Source of the DNA: Onchidella celtica
Lineage: Eukaryota; Mollusca; Gastropoda; Systellommatophora; Onchidiidae
Length of the DNA: 64,000 nt
NCBI GenBank assembly: GCA_963931925.1
Contig: OZ007571.1
Coordinates: forward strand, 34,598,233 to 34,662,232
Direction: 5' to 3'
Shown: piece by piece, positions 1-12,500 of the stretch
Layout: each line of letters begins with the position of its first letter
Numbering within the stretch: position 1 is the stretch's first letter
Notes under the pieces: model-generated
Told to the model about the DNA's origin: nothing
What the model saw: only the letters and a program-made list of their open reading frames with translations
The model's database searches: none
Position numbers and translations under genes: made by a program

Positions 1-600
1 TTGGCATTTTTTTTTCTGTGGCTTTTTTCTTGTATTGTTTCCATGGCTTAAACGTAACATTTCAATCTGGCAAAGCTGGTGCATACTCCTGGACATGACA
101 GTGACATACTGAATAACATACAATATGCAAGGATTCATACTACTCTAGTAAGGATAGACATGCGATAACAACAGATGCACATGTCTAGGCTGCAAGATTT
201 TCAAGCAGGCGTTGGCTAGAGAAATTGTACCGGTAAACGGTTACAGTGGCAAAATATTCCTTCATGTCTTTCTTTCTCCCTATTGTTTGAACTTCAGGTT
301 GGATTAGTTCATATGAAACGACAGGTGTTGAAAGTGAGTAATTTTAGAGGGGGGAGGGAAGGCTGAGGGTGGGTTGAAGCCAAGTGCAAGCGTATGAAAA
401 GCGTGCAAGGGGGGGGGGGGTCGTTAGGAATTGAAAAGATCGAGCTTATATACTTTTGGGTAGTCTTTATTCAATTCCTTCGGAAATGAAAGTGTTATTG
501 TGATAGACCGTATCATCATCACATTAGAAATTGCCTGTTATTACTTGTACGTACGTACCCCCCGCGTTTTGAGCTAGGGGCGAGTACGTATACGTACCTA

Positions 601-670
601 TCCTTAACCCCGTCCTTATCCTCAATCCTAAATGTTATCGAATCACTAACCCTGTCCCCTACCCTTTCAA
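601..670. repeat. degenerate telomere-like repeat
   Basis: On the minus strand this stretch reads as irregular GGGTTAG/GGATAAGG units. It resembles the plus-strand stretch at 50430-50520, including a shared GGATAAGGAC core, so the two look like members of one dispersed degenerate repeat rather than a true telomere. The rest of 1-960 shows no gene: only short unrelated frames and a G homopolymer near 410-420. Confidence 0.35.
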
Positions 671-960
671 CCGAAAAAAAAAAAACAGGAGGAAAACAAA
701 AAGAAATGCTGAACGAGTAATTAATTAAGGCTGTTGTTAGGAGTATTTCGGGGCAGCTCTCTAGCTTTGGAGCCACAAAAGGCATTAAAATAAGTCTCCA
801 TAACGCAAAATACTTGGGTTACGTAGGTACATGTAGCAACAATCTTCGAAATTAAGCAACCTCTAACTCTCCTGCACCCATCTCTAACAAATCGTTGCAC
901 ACTTTCACCACTCGTCACCGACAGTACACGGACTACTTTTTTTCTTGCTTCCTTATGTAA

Positions 961-966
961 TTTATT
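961..966 (-). other. polyadenylation signal of the minus-strand lectin gene
   Basis: AATAAA on the minus strand, about 150 nt past the stop codon at 1116. A hexamer at this distance from a stop is a plausible end for the lectin mRNA. The exact cleavage site cannot be seen. Confidence 0.5.
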
Positions 967-1115
967 TTAATTCACATAGCAACTATGAATACCCATTTCT
1001 CAGAAAACAGATGCACTTTACATGCAAAAACACTGGTACAATCGTTTGGTTTAAAAGTAGTTTTGTGTCATTTACAACCCTTTATATTCTTACAAGAAAT
1101 TCTTAGAGTTTGCAG

Positions 1116-2886
<1,771 letters not shown>

Positions 2887-4923
2887 ATTCACAAAGTTTC
2901 TCTAAGTCTTTACACCTGAGTATGCGGACAGTTTTCTTAGATGAACGAACTCATGCAAGGTCATGACAGTTTGATACAGAGAAAGAGTCTTCGGAGATGT
3001 GGGGCACGACAGAAGAGAAGCAACAGTCACGTGATTGGGCAAAGGGGTATATGGCGCCAGAGTTACTCAACAAACATGACATTTCAGAGTAGGCCTACTT
3101 CAAAACAATACTTGGCTGCTTACCTTATCTGCTGTTCCCTCTTCGTACTGTAACTCTAGACAATGTGGTGTCTTTTCAAACAGGAAGTCCAACACCTAAG
3201 CACCTCACTGAAGCATCTACTTAACCACGTCTTGTCAATTTGAAGACATATTTTATCTGCTGGACGACGTCCTTTTTATCTAAGGGGATTATATCCATCT
3301 TATTTGTACTTTTTTTTTTTCATTGTATGAGCTTTGGAAAGCATTTCATCTGGTCTTGCTTTGATAAGGACTTGTGTCTGTGACAGAGCTAAAGTCCCCC
3401 ATCCGGGTGAACATTTAAAAGGTCTAAAAACGAAAATTAGAAAGATGAACCAAAAGGACCCCCCCCCCCCACCCAACTCTCTTTTTACATGTCCTAGCAA
3501 AAAAATGCGGTGATGGTGAGGGGGGCGTGGGGGAAAAATTAATGCTTTCAAATTCATAAATGTTTTCTTTGAAATAAGTATAAATCGGAAATGTTTAAGT
3601 TCGATGTTTCAACTTCTTGTGCTTCCTGTTAATATGACTACAGTACTGACTGATGGTGAATTAGAATAGTGCTCAAGTTGAAAGTGTCAAATCTGACATA
3701 TACACATGTATCTTTCAACGTAAATCATCGTTAAGCATTTTCTTTGTTAGCTCGTCCACGATGAAGTAAGGATTTCCAAGCAAATCGTGGTGCGATATTT
3801 ATCATACGAAATTACCACACAATGATCACCAAGGCATAATAATGAAGACATGATAAATTACATGTATGTGAAAGTTCGGTCTAGGTATGGGACATAAAGT
3901 ACAAACTTTTTTTTTGGGGGGGGGGGGTCGGGGGGGGGTTCCTTTCAACCGCTTGAACTCACCGCCCCCCCCCCCCCAATCTTTGTACGGGGGTACTGTC
4001 ATTAGAATGGTGAGTGTCGATGTCTTGGATGTTTGAAAACTTTAAATGGCATTTTGTGTGAAACAATTGACTGTTTCACTAGAGGCATGGTTTTTATATC
4101 ATCCAGCAATTTATTTTGCGGAAAGAAAAGTAAACAAAACCTGTATTTTTAATTCAGTTCCATAATTAAAAAGTGAACATCGCTCTCCAGAATCCATCCT
4201 CCTGCAGTGTACGTTCTTCCTGTGCAAAGGTCACCCATCCCCTTCTCCGAGTTTACGTACCTTATGGACGACCCTTAAACATCTCGAATCGGTTTTGGTT
4301 TTTTTAGAAACTGAACAAGTGGTCCGAGCTTGAGCCAATGACTAACAGTCTAGCACTCAATTCTTGTTAGTTTTTTTTTTAAGCTGGCTGAAGCTATACC
4401 TTTTTTGTACTGACGCACAACGAACCAAGAAGTAATAAACATAACAACCACTAGAATGCTTGGCGTTACAGGAAGTGCGTCAAGACTTGAGAGAAATGAG
4501 TGGTATTGCTTGACACAAACATATCTTGGGCTAAGTTACTGAGCATTCTTGTAGTGATGTGAAGAGTTCAACTTACAGATTCTGATATCTGATATCGGTT
4601 ATCTGCACTTCGTGTTCTAGACACCGACCCTTCCCTATCCACAGTCTGCAACCTCCTCTCCCCCAACTTTATTTTCATACGGAAGCCAGACTTGTCGGGA
4701 CGCTCTCCGGTGTACCATTTAGAGAGGGAGGTAAAGCAGGCGGGGTCGAAAGAAACTGACGGATAGTGATCGACAGTTGGCATTGACAAAATAGGCTCAC
4801 CCTGGCAGTGGCACGGATTGTAATCCTGAGGCAAGGGGAAGTGTTCCTTACTTTTGGCCAAGAGAAAGAAAGGTCAGATTGAGGATCCTGAGGAAAATTC
4901 AAGACTGCCCGGATTCGGTCGTG
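2887..4923. other. shared 5' region between the two lectin genes
   Basis: No conserved gene is recognised in this 2-kb divergent intergenic stretch. It should hold both promoters. Homopolymers stand out: C10 near 3460, and a G-run/C-run pair at 3915-3977 that could fold back. A 97-codon minus-strand frame at 4568-4861 starts without an ATG, ends at a good GTAAGT donor and has coding-like composition, but I cannot name it. Confidence 0.5.
3028..3038 (-). promoter_or_regulatory. CCAAT box fused to an E-box, upstream of lectin 1
   Basis: On the minus strand this reads CCAATCACGTG: a CCAAT box joined to a CACGTG E-box, about 140 nt upstream of the lectin 1 ATG. A TATA-like stretch lies near 3048-3052 but on the distal side. 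Spacing suits a proximal promoter; function is inferred from motif and position only. Confidence 0.35.
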
Positions 4924-4990
4924 ATGAAAATGGCGACAAAAATAGGCATTGGCTTAATTTTCCTTGGACTGAGTTTGTTCAAGATGGCAA
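4924..4990 (+). CDS. lectin 2 coding exon 1 (signal peptide)
   Basis: Twenty-two codons plus one base. Two in-frame ATGs (4924, 4930) are possible; the first adds a lysine in front of the hydrophobic core and is preferred. The donor at 4991 is GTATGTGAG. Confidence 0.7.
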
Positions 4991-6766
4991 GTATGTGAGA
5001 AATAGTTGTTTGTTCTTGTTGTTGTTGTTTTGTGTGTAAATATCTACATGTAATATAATAATATTAGCTGCAGTTTTTATGTTTATGTATTCTTATTTAC
5101 ATATAATTATAATATATATATCTATATCACACTGTATTAAATATTATTTTAATTAAATAATGTGACATCAGTACGGAGAACGAATAAAGTATCAGTTTTA
5201 CTTGCTATAGATTTGGCGTGAGCATTTTGAATTTATGGCGTTCGATAGTAATACTAACAGCTGTTGCTATTATGTTGTTATATTAATTTTGTTTAAGAAC
5301 TGCGGCTTCAGAATATTAATTTATCAATTTCCAAAAATCGTGTTTTATTGCCTCTCTGCCACGCTTCAAGAACATCATACCATTAAAGCACCGATAGCCA
5401 TCAGATTCATGCTATTTCCTCTTATCTTTCAGTGTGTTCACTGCACATCCGAGCTGACCCGAAGATTATCAACTTGGGGCTGACAGAACAACTTACTGTC
5501 AACTGTACGTTTACTTTCGACCCCCAACAGGACGTCGCTGACGTGGCGTCGTTAATTATTTCTGGTACACCAGTGCAAAATGCATCTCTGCCCGAGGAAG
5601 AGTTGGCATCGTTAATCACTTATGAAGGTAATGTGCCCACAAAGCTTGTCAATGACTCAGAATTTAGTGTAACAGGTGACATCAAGGCAAAAAGTCCTTA
5701 CCTGGCTATCCTGTTCAATAACCCAACCTCAACTGAGGCTCGATTTTATCATTGTCAGGCAACTGTGATGGATAAAGTCGGACACTTTACCTCCTTGGAA
5801 GAAAGAGTCGAGGTCAATTTCAAAAGTCCGGACACTGAACTCTTGATTTCCCAGATTCGTGGAGTTTCACATGCAGTGGATGACGTCTCTCACCAGATCT
5901 GGTGGGCAAACGAGACGCTGATGAGTCTCACAGAACACATGGATGGTGTCAACACAGATTTTAATCAGACCTTAATGCTCTTCAGTGCAGACCTAGACAG
6001 TGCCGATGCGTTAGTCGCTTCAGCAAAACATGAAATTTCACTTTTAAAATCGGAGATAAATTTAACAATGGCAACTGCAGAGAAAAGGACCCAAGAATTC
6101 TACACCAATACCTCAACGACACATACACAAATAAATCAGAACATACAGTCAGTGAACGCCAAACTGAACGCTGTGAATTCATCTCACCTCTCTGAAAAAG
6201 CTGCCAGCCAGAGAGAGCTAACCGAGCTTCACGTGTCGGACCAAAGGCTTAACCTAAGTTTGCAGGACATCACATTTATTTTACACAATGTAACAGAACG
6301 ATTGGAAACAATTGAACAGTCGGAGGCTCAGCTGAGACAGAAACTCGCTGATGTTCGGGCTGTGTTGTTTGACAAGCCCGTTTTCTACAACAACCAAAAG
6401 TACTACCTATCCAAACATGAGTTCAGGGACATGAATATTGCAGAGGCGACTTGTGAGATTTTCGGTGGTTACTTGGCAGAAATAGACACTTCCGATGAGC
6501 ATCAGTTCCTGGGGGCTTTTGTGGGAAATTACATGGGATTTGATGGAGTGCTGGTTGGTGGAATCCAAATTAACGGTCACTGGTTGTTTCATCGCAGCCA
6601 GGCTCATGTTCTTTACGATGGATGGGCCCCATTGCATCCACTCATTGGGAGGAATCGGAACTGTCGGAGCATGTGGAAGGAGCAGAACTGGGACATGGTT
6701 GTTGAAGACTGCTATAACAATGAGAATCATGTTCGGTTTCTGTGCGAAGTTGAAATGTTAGGCTAA
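4924..6766 (+). CDS. CREP-like secreted lectin 2 (Ig domain, coiled coil, C-type lectin domain)
   Basis: Paralogue of the minus-strand lectin, likely a secreted non-self recognition protein. Coding exons are 4924-4990 and 5433-6766, 466 aa in all. Exon 1 encodes a signal peptide (MKMATKIGIG then hydrophobic residues) and ends GCAA/GTATGT; exon 2 follows the acceptor TCTTTCAG. The intron is phase 1, as in the neighbour. Domains: Ig-like (about 25-150; VNCTF and YHCQA cysteines), a helical spacer (about 160-330) with several NxS/T sites, and a C-type lectin domain (about 333-466; ATCEIF, GYLAEID, NCRSM, DCYNN, FLCE). Shared blocks with lectin 1 include GLTE-LTVNCT and NIAEATC/SIAEATC, showing duplication from a common ancestor followed by strong divergence. 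Confidence 0.85.
5433..6766 (+). CDS. lectin 2 coding exon 2 (Ig, spacer, lectin domain)
   Basis: Starts after a TTATCTTTCAG acceptor and gives 443 codons plus stop in the phase set by exon 1. Holds the entire Ig, spacer and lectin regions. Confidence 0.85.
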
Positions 6767-7051
6767 AGACGACCATTGGGCATAGTTTGGCCTCTGTGGT
6801 GCTGATGTCGGCAGACGTCAGCTACCCGGTAGGCCCCTACAGGTTTTTGAGTTACAGTATAGGGTTTTGTTTGCTGAAAAAATCGTTTTCACTTTTTGTT
6901 TTCTTTTCTCAAGACTTGTCCGTGCCTGTAATTATGCATTTACCTGTCTGGTCATGCAATACGTGCGGGGCGAACTTTTTTGTTTGCTTTGTTTCTTTGT
7001 TTGTTAGTTTCCAGAACAGATTGGCAAAACTTCAGCTTCTCCGAGTTTTTA

Positions 7052-7057
7052 AATAAA
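7052..7057 (+). other. polyadenylation signal of lectin 2
   Basis: AATAAA about 285 nt after the stop codon of lectin 2 and before the first transposon boundary at 7207, so it is the most likely mRNA end. Confidence 0.5.
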
Positions 7058-7424
7058 TTATCTGTATCAACAATGGCAGGGAAGTACTAAACGACAGTCC
7101 ACATCCCAAAATTAGGAAACGAAAACTGAAATAGCAGTTCGACAATCTGAGTCGATGGGAAATTCCTGAAAAGATTTGAACGTTTAAATAATAGAAAAAT
7201 GAAAATTTAAGCTGTGTTCTCATGTGTACGAAAACGGAAACCAAAATGACATACGGAAATAAAATTTTGTGTTTCTATGTCAGTATGTGTACGGAAACGG
7301 AAACGGTCAAAATAATGGAAAATATCACTTTTGTTTCTCTAGTCAAGAGATTCGTTCTTTGCTGTCTGCTATTTCTCTCTCTACCACCATGGCGCATGTT
7401 TTGTCCAGAGCCGAATGCAGTTTC

Positions 7425-7570
7425 ATGCTTTTGGAGGAGGAGCTGATTTTGATATCAGTCCTCCATCATATACTGAAAGAAAACAAAAGCGTCGTCACCA
7501 GCGCCGGTCGTGGGTCCATGATTATTTCTCCATTCTTTTTCCAGCTCTCCGCAATCTGTTTGTGTGCGGT
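7425..7570 (+). pseudogene. possible broken Harbinger-like transposase fragment
   Basis: One frame gives LLEEELILISVLHHIL; a shifted frame then gives RRHQRRSWVHDYF. Acidic/leucine-rich followed by Arg-rich plus WVH resembles the N-terminus of PIF/Harbinger (HARBI1-like) transposases. It needs a frameshift and stops soon after. Harbinger elements normally duplicate TWA, not TTAA, so the link to the surrounding repeat is uncertain. Confidence 0.3.
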
Positions 7571-8206
7571 ATGCGTTAGGGATTTGTGCCTTTGATACTG
7601 TATTTAATGTAGTGCTACTAATGATGCTGTGACAACAAATTTCCTGACAATAGGATAATGAAGTCTCGTGTTATCTAATCTTATATTGTTTATCACAAGA
7701 ATTACAATGGTTAATAATGCAACAGATACTTGGATCTGTTTCATTACACTAAAGACACCCACCACCTTTTTTTTAAAACGAATCTGTCATTGCCTAGTAG
7801 TGATGCAATTGCAAGTGGTTCTGATTTCTCATCTGTATTGGAAAATCTCAGCACTTTCAGCCCTGACATTTTTCTTTTTTTAATGCTCTGTTCTGAAAGA
7901 CTCCACAATTGTAGCAATCATATTATGATACTTATATGTACAGGTTTATCACATGACATATTATGTGTGTACTTCCATATTCTCAACTCACGAATGCTGG
8001 AATAGAGATCTAAAGAGTGGAGTTGCTCTAAGAGCCGTAAGGGGGGAAAGGGGAGGGGAGGGTGTCAGCGAATAAAAATTGTACATGGGAGCGGGAAAGC
8101 ATGACGACTTGTACAGTTTGTAATTACAGTAATGATATTCTTTTAAAAAGATGAAAGCGGAAAAAGCAAATTAAATTGTTCGATTTTATGAAAGTCAAAG
8201 AACATA

Positions 8207-9107
8207 CAGTCCAATCCAGTTATCTCGACATGGCTTTTCTCGACATTCTGGGCAACTCGACACAATTTTTAAGTCCCAACTTGTTCCTTCTTTAATGCTA
8301 CTAAATATTTCCCCATGACTCGACGTGTTATTCCATTCTTTCCTCTTATATCGACACATTTCTCCCCGACCACGGCAAAACAAATGCACTAGATCTACTA
8401 CTGTGCTACCAAAAAGGTCTGATTGGATGAAAAACGTGTCGTGAAAAAATCTCTCCACGCTTTTTCCACGACATGTCGTGTGCCCAGACACTTCGTACCA
8501 AAAATGCCAACGCAACTCCACGCATATAAGAATTAAGATCTCTTTCTTTTTTTTTGCGGTGCTGGCGGGGAGGGTTAGGGGAGGGGGTGTTTGGACACAA
8601 AGGATGACCCTTGGCTTCAGTAACGCGAGTGTGGAGTGCCTTGCATAAGCGTACCGTAGTAAAAGTACAGAGTAGGCCTGCTACAGACTGAGTAATTTTT
8701 TTTTCCCCACAAAATGTTGATACTAGGCCTTGACCTAGATCTCTCGGTTAACTGCAGGACTGTGTGCGTATCGGTATCATCACTTCTTCTGAAGAAACAG
8801 CCAGGTCGAGGTTAAAGAAAAAAAGTAAAGCACTGCTCATTATTTTGATGGCTACAGCATTTCTCCGATATCGGCAAATCTTTGCTACAAAACAGTGATA
8901 TTGGAGGAATGGGTGACAATACGCCGATAATTAAAAGAAAAAGGGACATAGTTGCCTTATTTATTTGACACTTCGAATTATGGTGATGTTTAATCCCCCC
9001 CCCCCACCTTTTTTTTCTCTCCCACCACTAATCGGCTATTTCCACGTTCTCTTTACTTGACACAAGTCAGACGGTCCCACTGATGTCGAGATATTAGGAT
9101 TGGACTG
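8207..9107. mobile_element. pogo/Tigger-like non-autonomous element, nested
   Basis: Ends are inverted repeats: CAGTCCAATCCAGTTATCTC on the left, and CAGTCCAATCCTAATATCTC on the right when read inward. They are flanked by TA (8205-8206 and 9108-9109). CAGT starts, a TATCTCGACAT-type motif and TA targets are typical of pogo/Tigger elements. Several further TCGACA motifs occur inside. No transposase frame is visible, so it is a MITE-like derivative inserted in the TTAA element. Confidence 0.75.
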
Positions 9108-9537
9108 TACCTGGTTTCATATACAACAGTCAAATAGTGCAAATCTAGATCTAGTCCATACAAAATGCTACCAAGTTTTACAACATCAAGCCTGATCATG
9201 GACATCCAGCATTCTAATGGCAGCTCGAACATGGGGTCAAGAACATCATAGGGTCAAGAGCCAACCAGTCAAGATTTCCGCTAGACAGGTTGACACAAAG
9301 AGCTATGCTTCAGTTCATACTAAAAAGCATGAGGAAAAAGGCGGGAATGACGTAATCTCCGACCTGCAACTGATCGGCAACGGCAAAAAATCGCTACCAA
9401 GTGCGAAAATAATTTTTTTGACGTTTTCGCATGTCGTTTTCGTTTCCGTTCACATGGAAACCCCTATCTGTTTTTATTACTAGATGGATTTTTAACATTT
9501 CGTTTCCGTTTCCTGTACACATGAGAACACAGCTTAA

Positions 9538-12500
9538 GCGGGAAACTTGAATAGAGATTGAAACAATGACAGCAATCTTGGACTAAAGCCAGGATATTTC
9601 TTTTAATATTAGAGTGTCTCAGAGTGAAGTCTCCGTGCTGTTCAAACGCATAGAAAAGATCGACTTAGCCTATAACAATAAGTCTCTATCTTTTCGACAG
9701 AAGTGTATTATTGTTCTTGTTTTCAATGTCTTTATATCTACTAGATGAAGTTCCCGGCATTATCCGGGATAATGAACCCACCGTTCCATCTCTCTCTCTC
9801 TTTTTGGATTTACAAAGCTTCCCATATTCTAGTCTTAATACAGATTCCATGCGCTCCAGAGCACTACGCACTCATTTCTGACAGGAAAATAATTGTGCGC
9901 ACCGAACTAAACGCGTATTAATACATTGTTTCCGGTGTGATGGGCTTACTACAGGGAGCCAAAACTGAGATCATTGTATTGTACATTTTTACAACTTTTG
10001 ATTTAAAAATACCCGAAACTTGAATCAACACAATCGGTCGATACAAAAGCGATTGAACTGGATTAGTTGACACTTAAGAAAATTAATTTTATAATTTTTG
10101 AAACTGTCATTTAGGCTGTAGAGTCGAGCAAAAAAAGGGGCGAAATTGCACCACAATGAATTACTCCCGCCACAATTTTTTTTAATAATAAGATTTAGTA
10201 AGATAAGATGTAAACCTGACTAAATATATGCTTTATCCTCCTTCTTCACTTCACCACTTTCTACTATCGTCTGTATAACTGTACATCATTCTATAAAATA
10301 TCAGCTTTGCGTTTGGCAATGGAAAATAAACGCTACGATGAACGCCGGTGTTTTCTTCTTGCTTGTCTTATGACAAGGTTCTGTTGTCTCAAGCAGAATG
10401 CACTAGGCAGCAATCATAGCTCAACTATAGACCTACCACAGCGTGTAGAGGATAGCATTACTATTATTATATAATTAGAAATATATATAATATACATGTA
10501 TACATGTACCTTTATTTCCATTTTGTTCAAATTTACGAACTTCACAAAATAAGAGCGATGTATGTTATCTCCCTTTCCTTCCATGTTTCCACTTAAGGGA
10601 ACGACGGAGGATCACCACATTACTCTGTTGAAGGATTTTTACCTTAGCATAAAACACCACATAACAAATAGCATTGTACCTAGTTCAACTCATTTGTGAC
10701 AATCCACTTCACTCTCTGTATAAAGACATAGGCATTTCTGAGATACACAATGAAACATTCTTTCGCCGGTCATTCAAAATACACTTTTACCTACGGAATT
10801 CATTTTAAAAAAGTGTAAACATCGCATTGTAGGATTTAATATGTTTTTTTTATTTATTCAGCAGATGAAGGATTTAAATAACTTCATATAAAAGACAATC
10901 ATGAATCCTCTGTCAAATTCAAGAAAAACAATGTAACATGATGTTCAAAATAAAGGGAACGCAAACACTAGCATATGAACTAAAGGATGCAGTTCCATTT
11001 TTTTTAAGCTAATCCATAAATAAAGGGGAAACCTGATAACAAAACGAGTCCAACCATTAAAATCAAATGCAAATGCACGCATATGACACTTTCACATATA
11101 GACAAAGATCCCTGAACATATAAATGCTATTAATTTGGAGCAATTCAGCCCTCTAACAATCATCAACACAAAGAAATTTGTATGAATTATGATGTTAAAC
11201 ATGTGCTCGATCACAGGAAATATGATGGCCCAGGAGAGGAAAATAAAAGGTCTTCATCTTTCAAGCAAGCAGCACATTTCGAAGATCTCAGTGCCAATAA
11301 ATACTTTTGAAAATGTCCAAATACTACTGAAACAGGTGGAGAACATTTCAACTCAGCCGAACATTCAGTTGTGTTTAAAAATCATGCATTTATTATTTTT
11401 ATTTATTGGCTGGATCTGATGTGAATTTTCAGAAAAAACCAGACAAATTATCATCGGAAGGAAAAAATATAAAAAAACCTAGGAAATCCCATATCCCGAG
11501 GATATAATTCTAGTTTGGCACTTCCAAATTTAAAAGAATTTATATGAACATACAGTCATTTGTCAACCTTCCTCCTTCATCAACATTGTGATACCGAAAT
11601 TTAAATATGTTTGCCCTTTGTATTCCACAAAAGTTGGTTGCAATGTCAGTATGACATATGAAAACCAAACAGACACAAGTTACATTTCTTCCTTGCTGCA
11701 ACTCACTTCTACCTGGAAAACAACTTTTTGCTGAGGCATCCCCAGACAATACTGATATAAAAGATTTGTTATCTGAATTATTGGGTGTCTCAGGTAAACA
11801 CTGTTCCCCCACTGCTTCATGTCAAGAACATGAATGCAGTGTTTCGTTGTTTAAAAAAACCATGAACATTTACTTACTGCAAGCTGAAAACAAATGACTA
11901 ATCTGACGCGCAATAAAAAATTTTTTTTTAAAATTCAGTCTCACCTTTCTATATTTTTTAATTGAGACTGTTCACGAGCTCATTATATTGTGTCTTGTTG
12001 TTTCGCTGTAATGCACTGGAAATTATGATAACTGAGGAAAATGGAACATTGTAAAATGATAATGAAAGGCCTGCGGTTATTGTGTGTCCAAAATTTTGAA
12101 AACATGTCAATGCCTTGGAAAAACTGACAGAGATGTTAAAGGTAGTACATGCCACACAAGGAGTATGTTACAAAAGATGTAACTATCCAATATCCCTCAC
12201 AATTGAGATAGTTGACAGCATGGAAACATGAATGAACTATTTAGACTGCCTCCAGAAATGAGCTCATAGCTCAATTTCCCCTACAAAAGTGTCCGGACAG
12301 AAAGTCTCCCTGCTATCTTCAGATATACATGTGATTCCTTTCATGACCTCATGATACAACATGAACAGTGTCTACTAATTAGAAATTTATTACAAATAAC
12401 ATACCATTCCCTTATTCAAAGACTTTGCCAGAAATCAAATCATATAAAACAAAACATTAAGTTTCTTCACATTTTTAAGCACTGTCAGGACTTTCAACTA

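Larger units (their letters stand above)
7211..9533. mobile_element. TTAA-flanked DNA transposon remnant with terminal inverted repeats
   Basis: Both ends carry the inverted repeat GCTGTGTTCTCATGTGTAC followed by GGAAACGGAAAC-like units, and both are bordered by TTAA (7207-7210 and 9534-9537), as expected for a 4-bp target duplication. Extra CGGAAACGGAAAC copies lie inside the left end. Length is 2.3 kb, including a nested element at 8207-9107. TTAA targets are known for piggyBac and Kolobok, but the termini do not fit piggyBac. No intact transposase is present, so it is non-autonomous or dead. Confidence 0.75.

Noticed and set aside
6407..6761. Frames overlapping the lectin 2 lectin domain on both strands
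   Set aside because: Alternative-frame shadows of the conserved coding exon.
7269..8005. Several plus-strand frames of about 70-110 codons after lectin 2
   Set aside because: They lie inside the transposon remnant and show no full protein; only a weak Harbinger-like fragment was kept.
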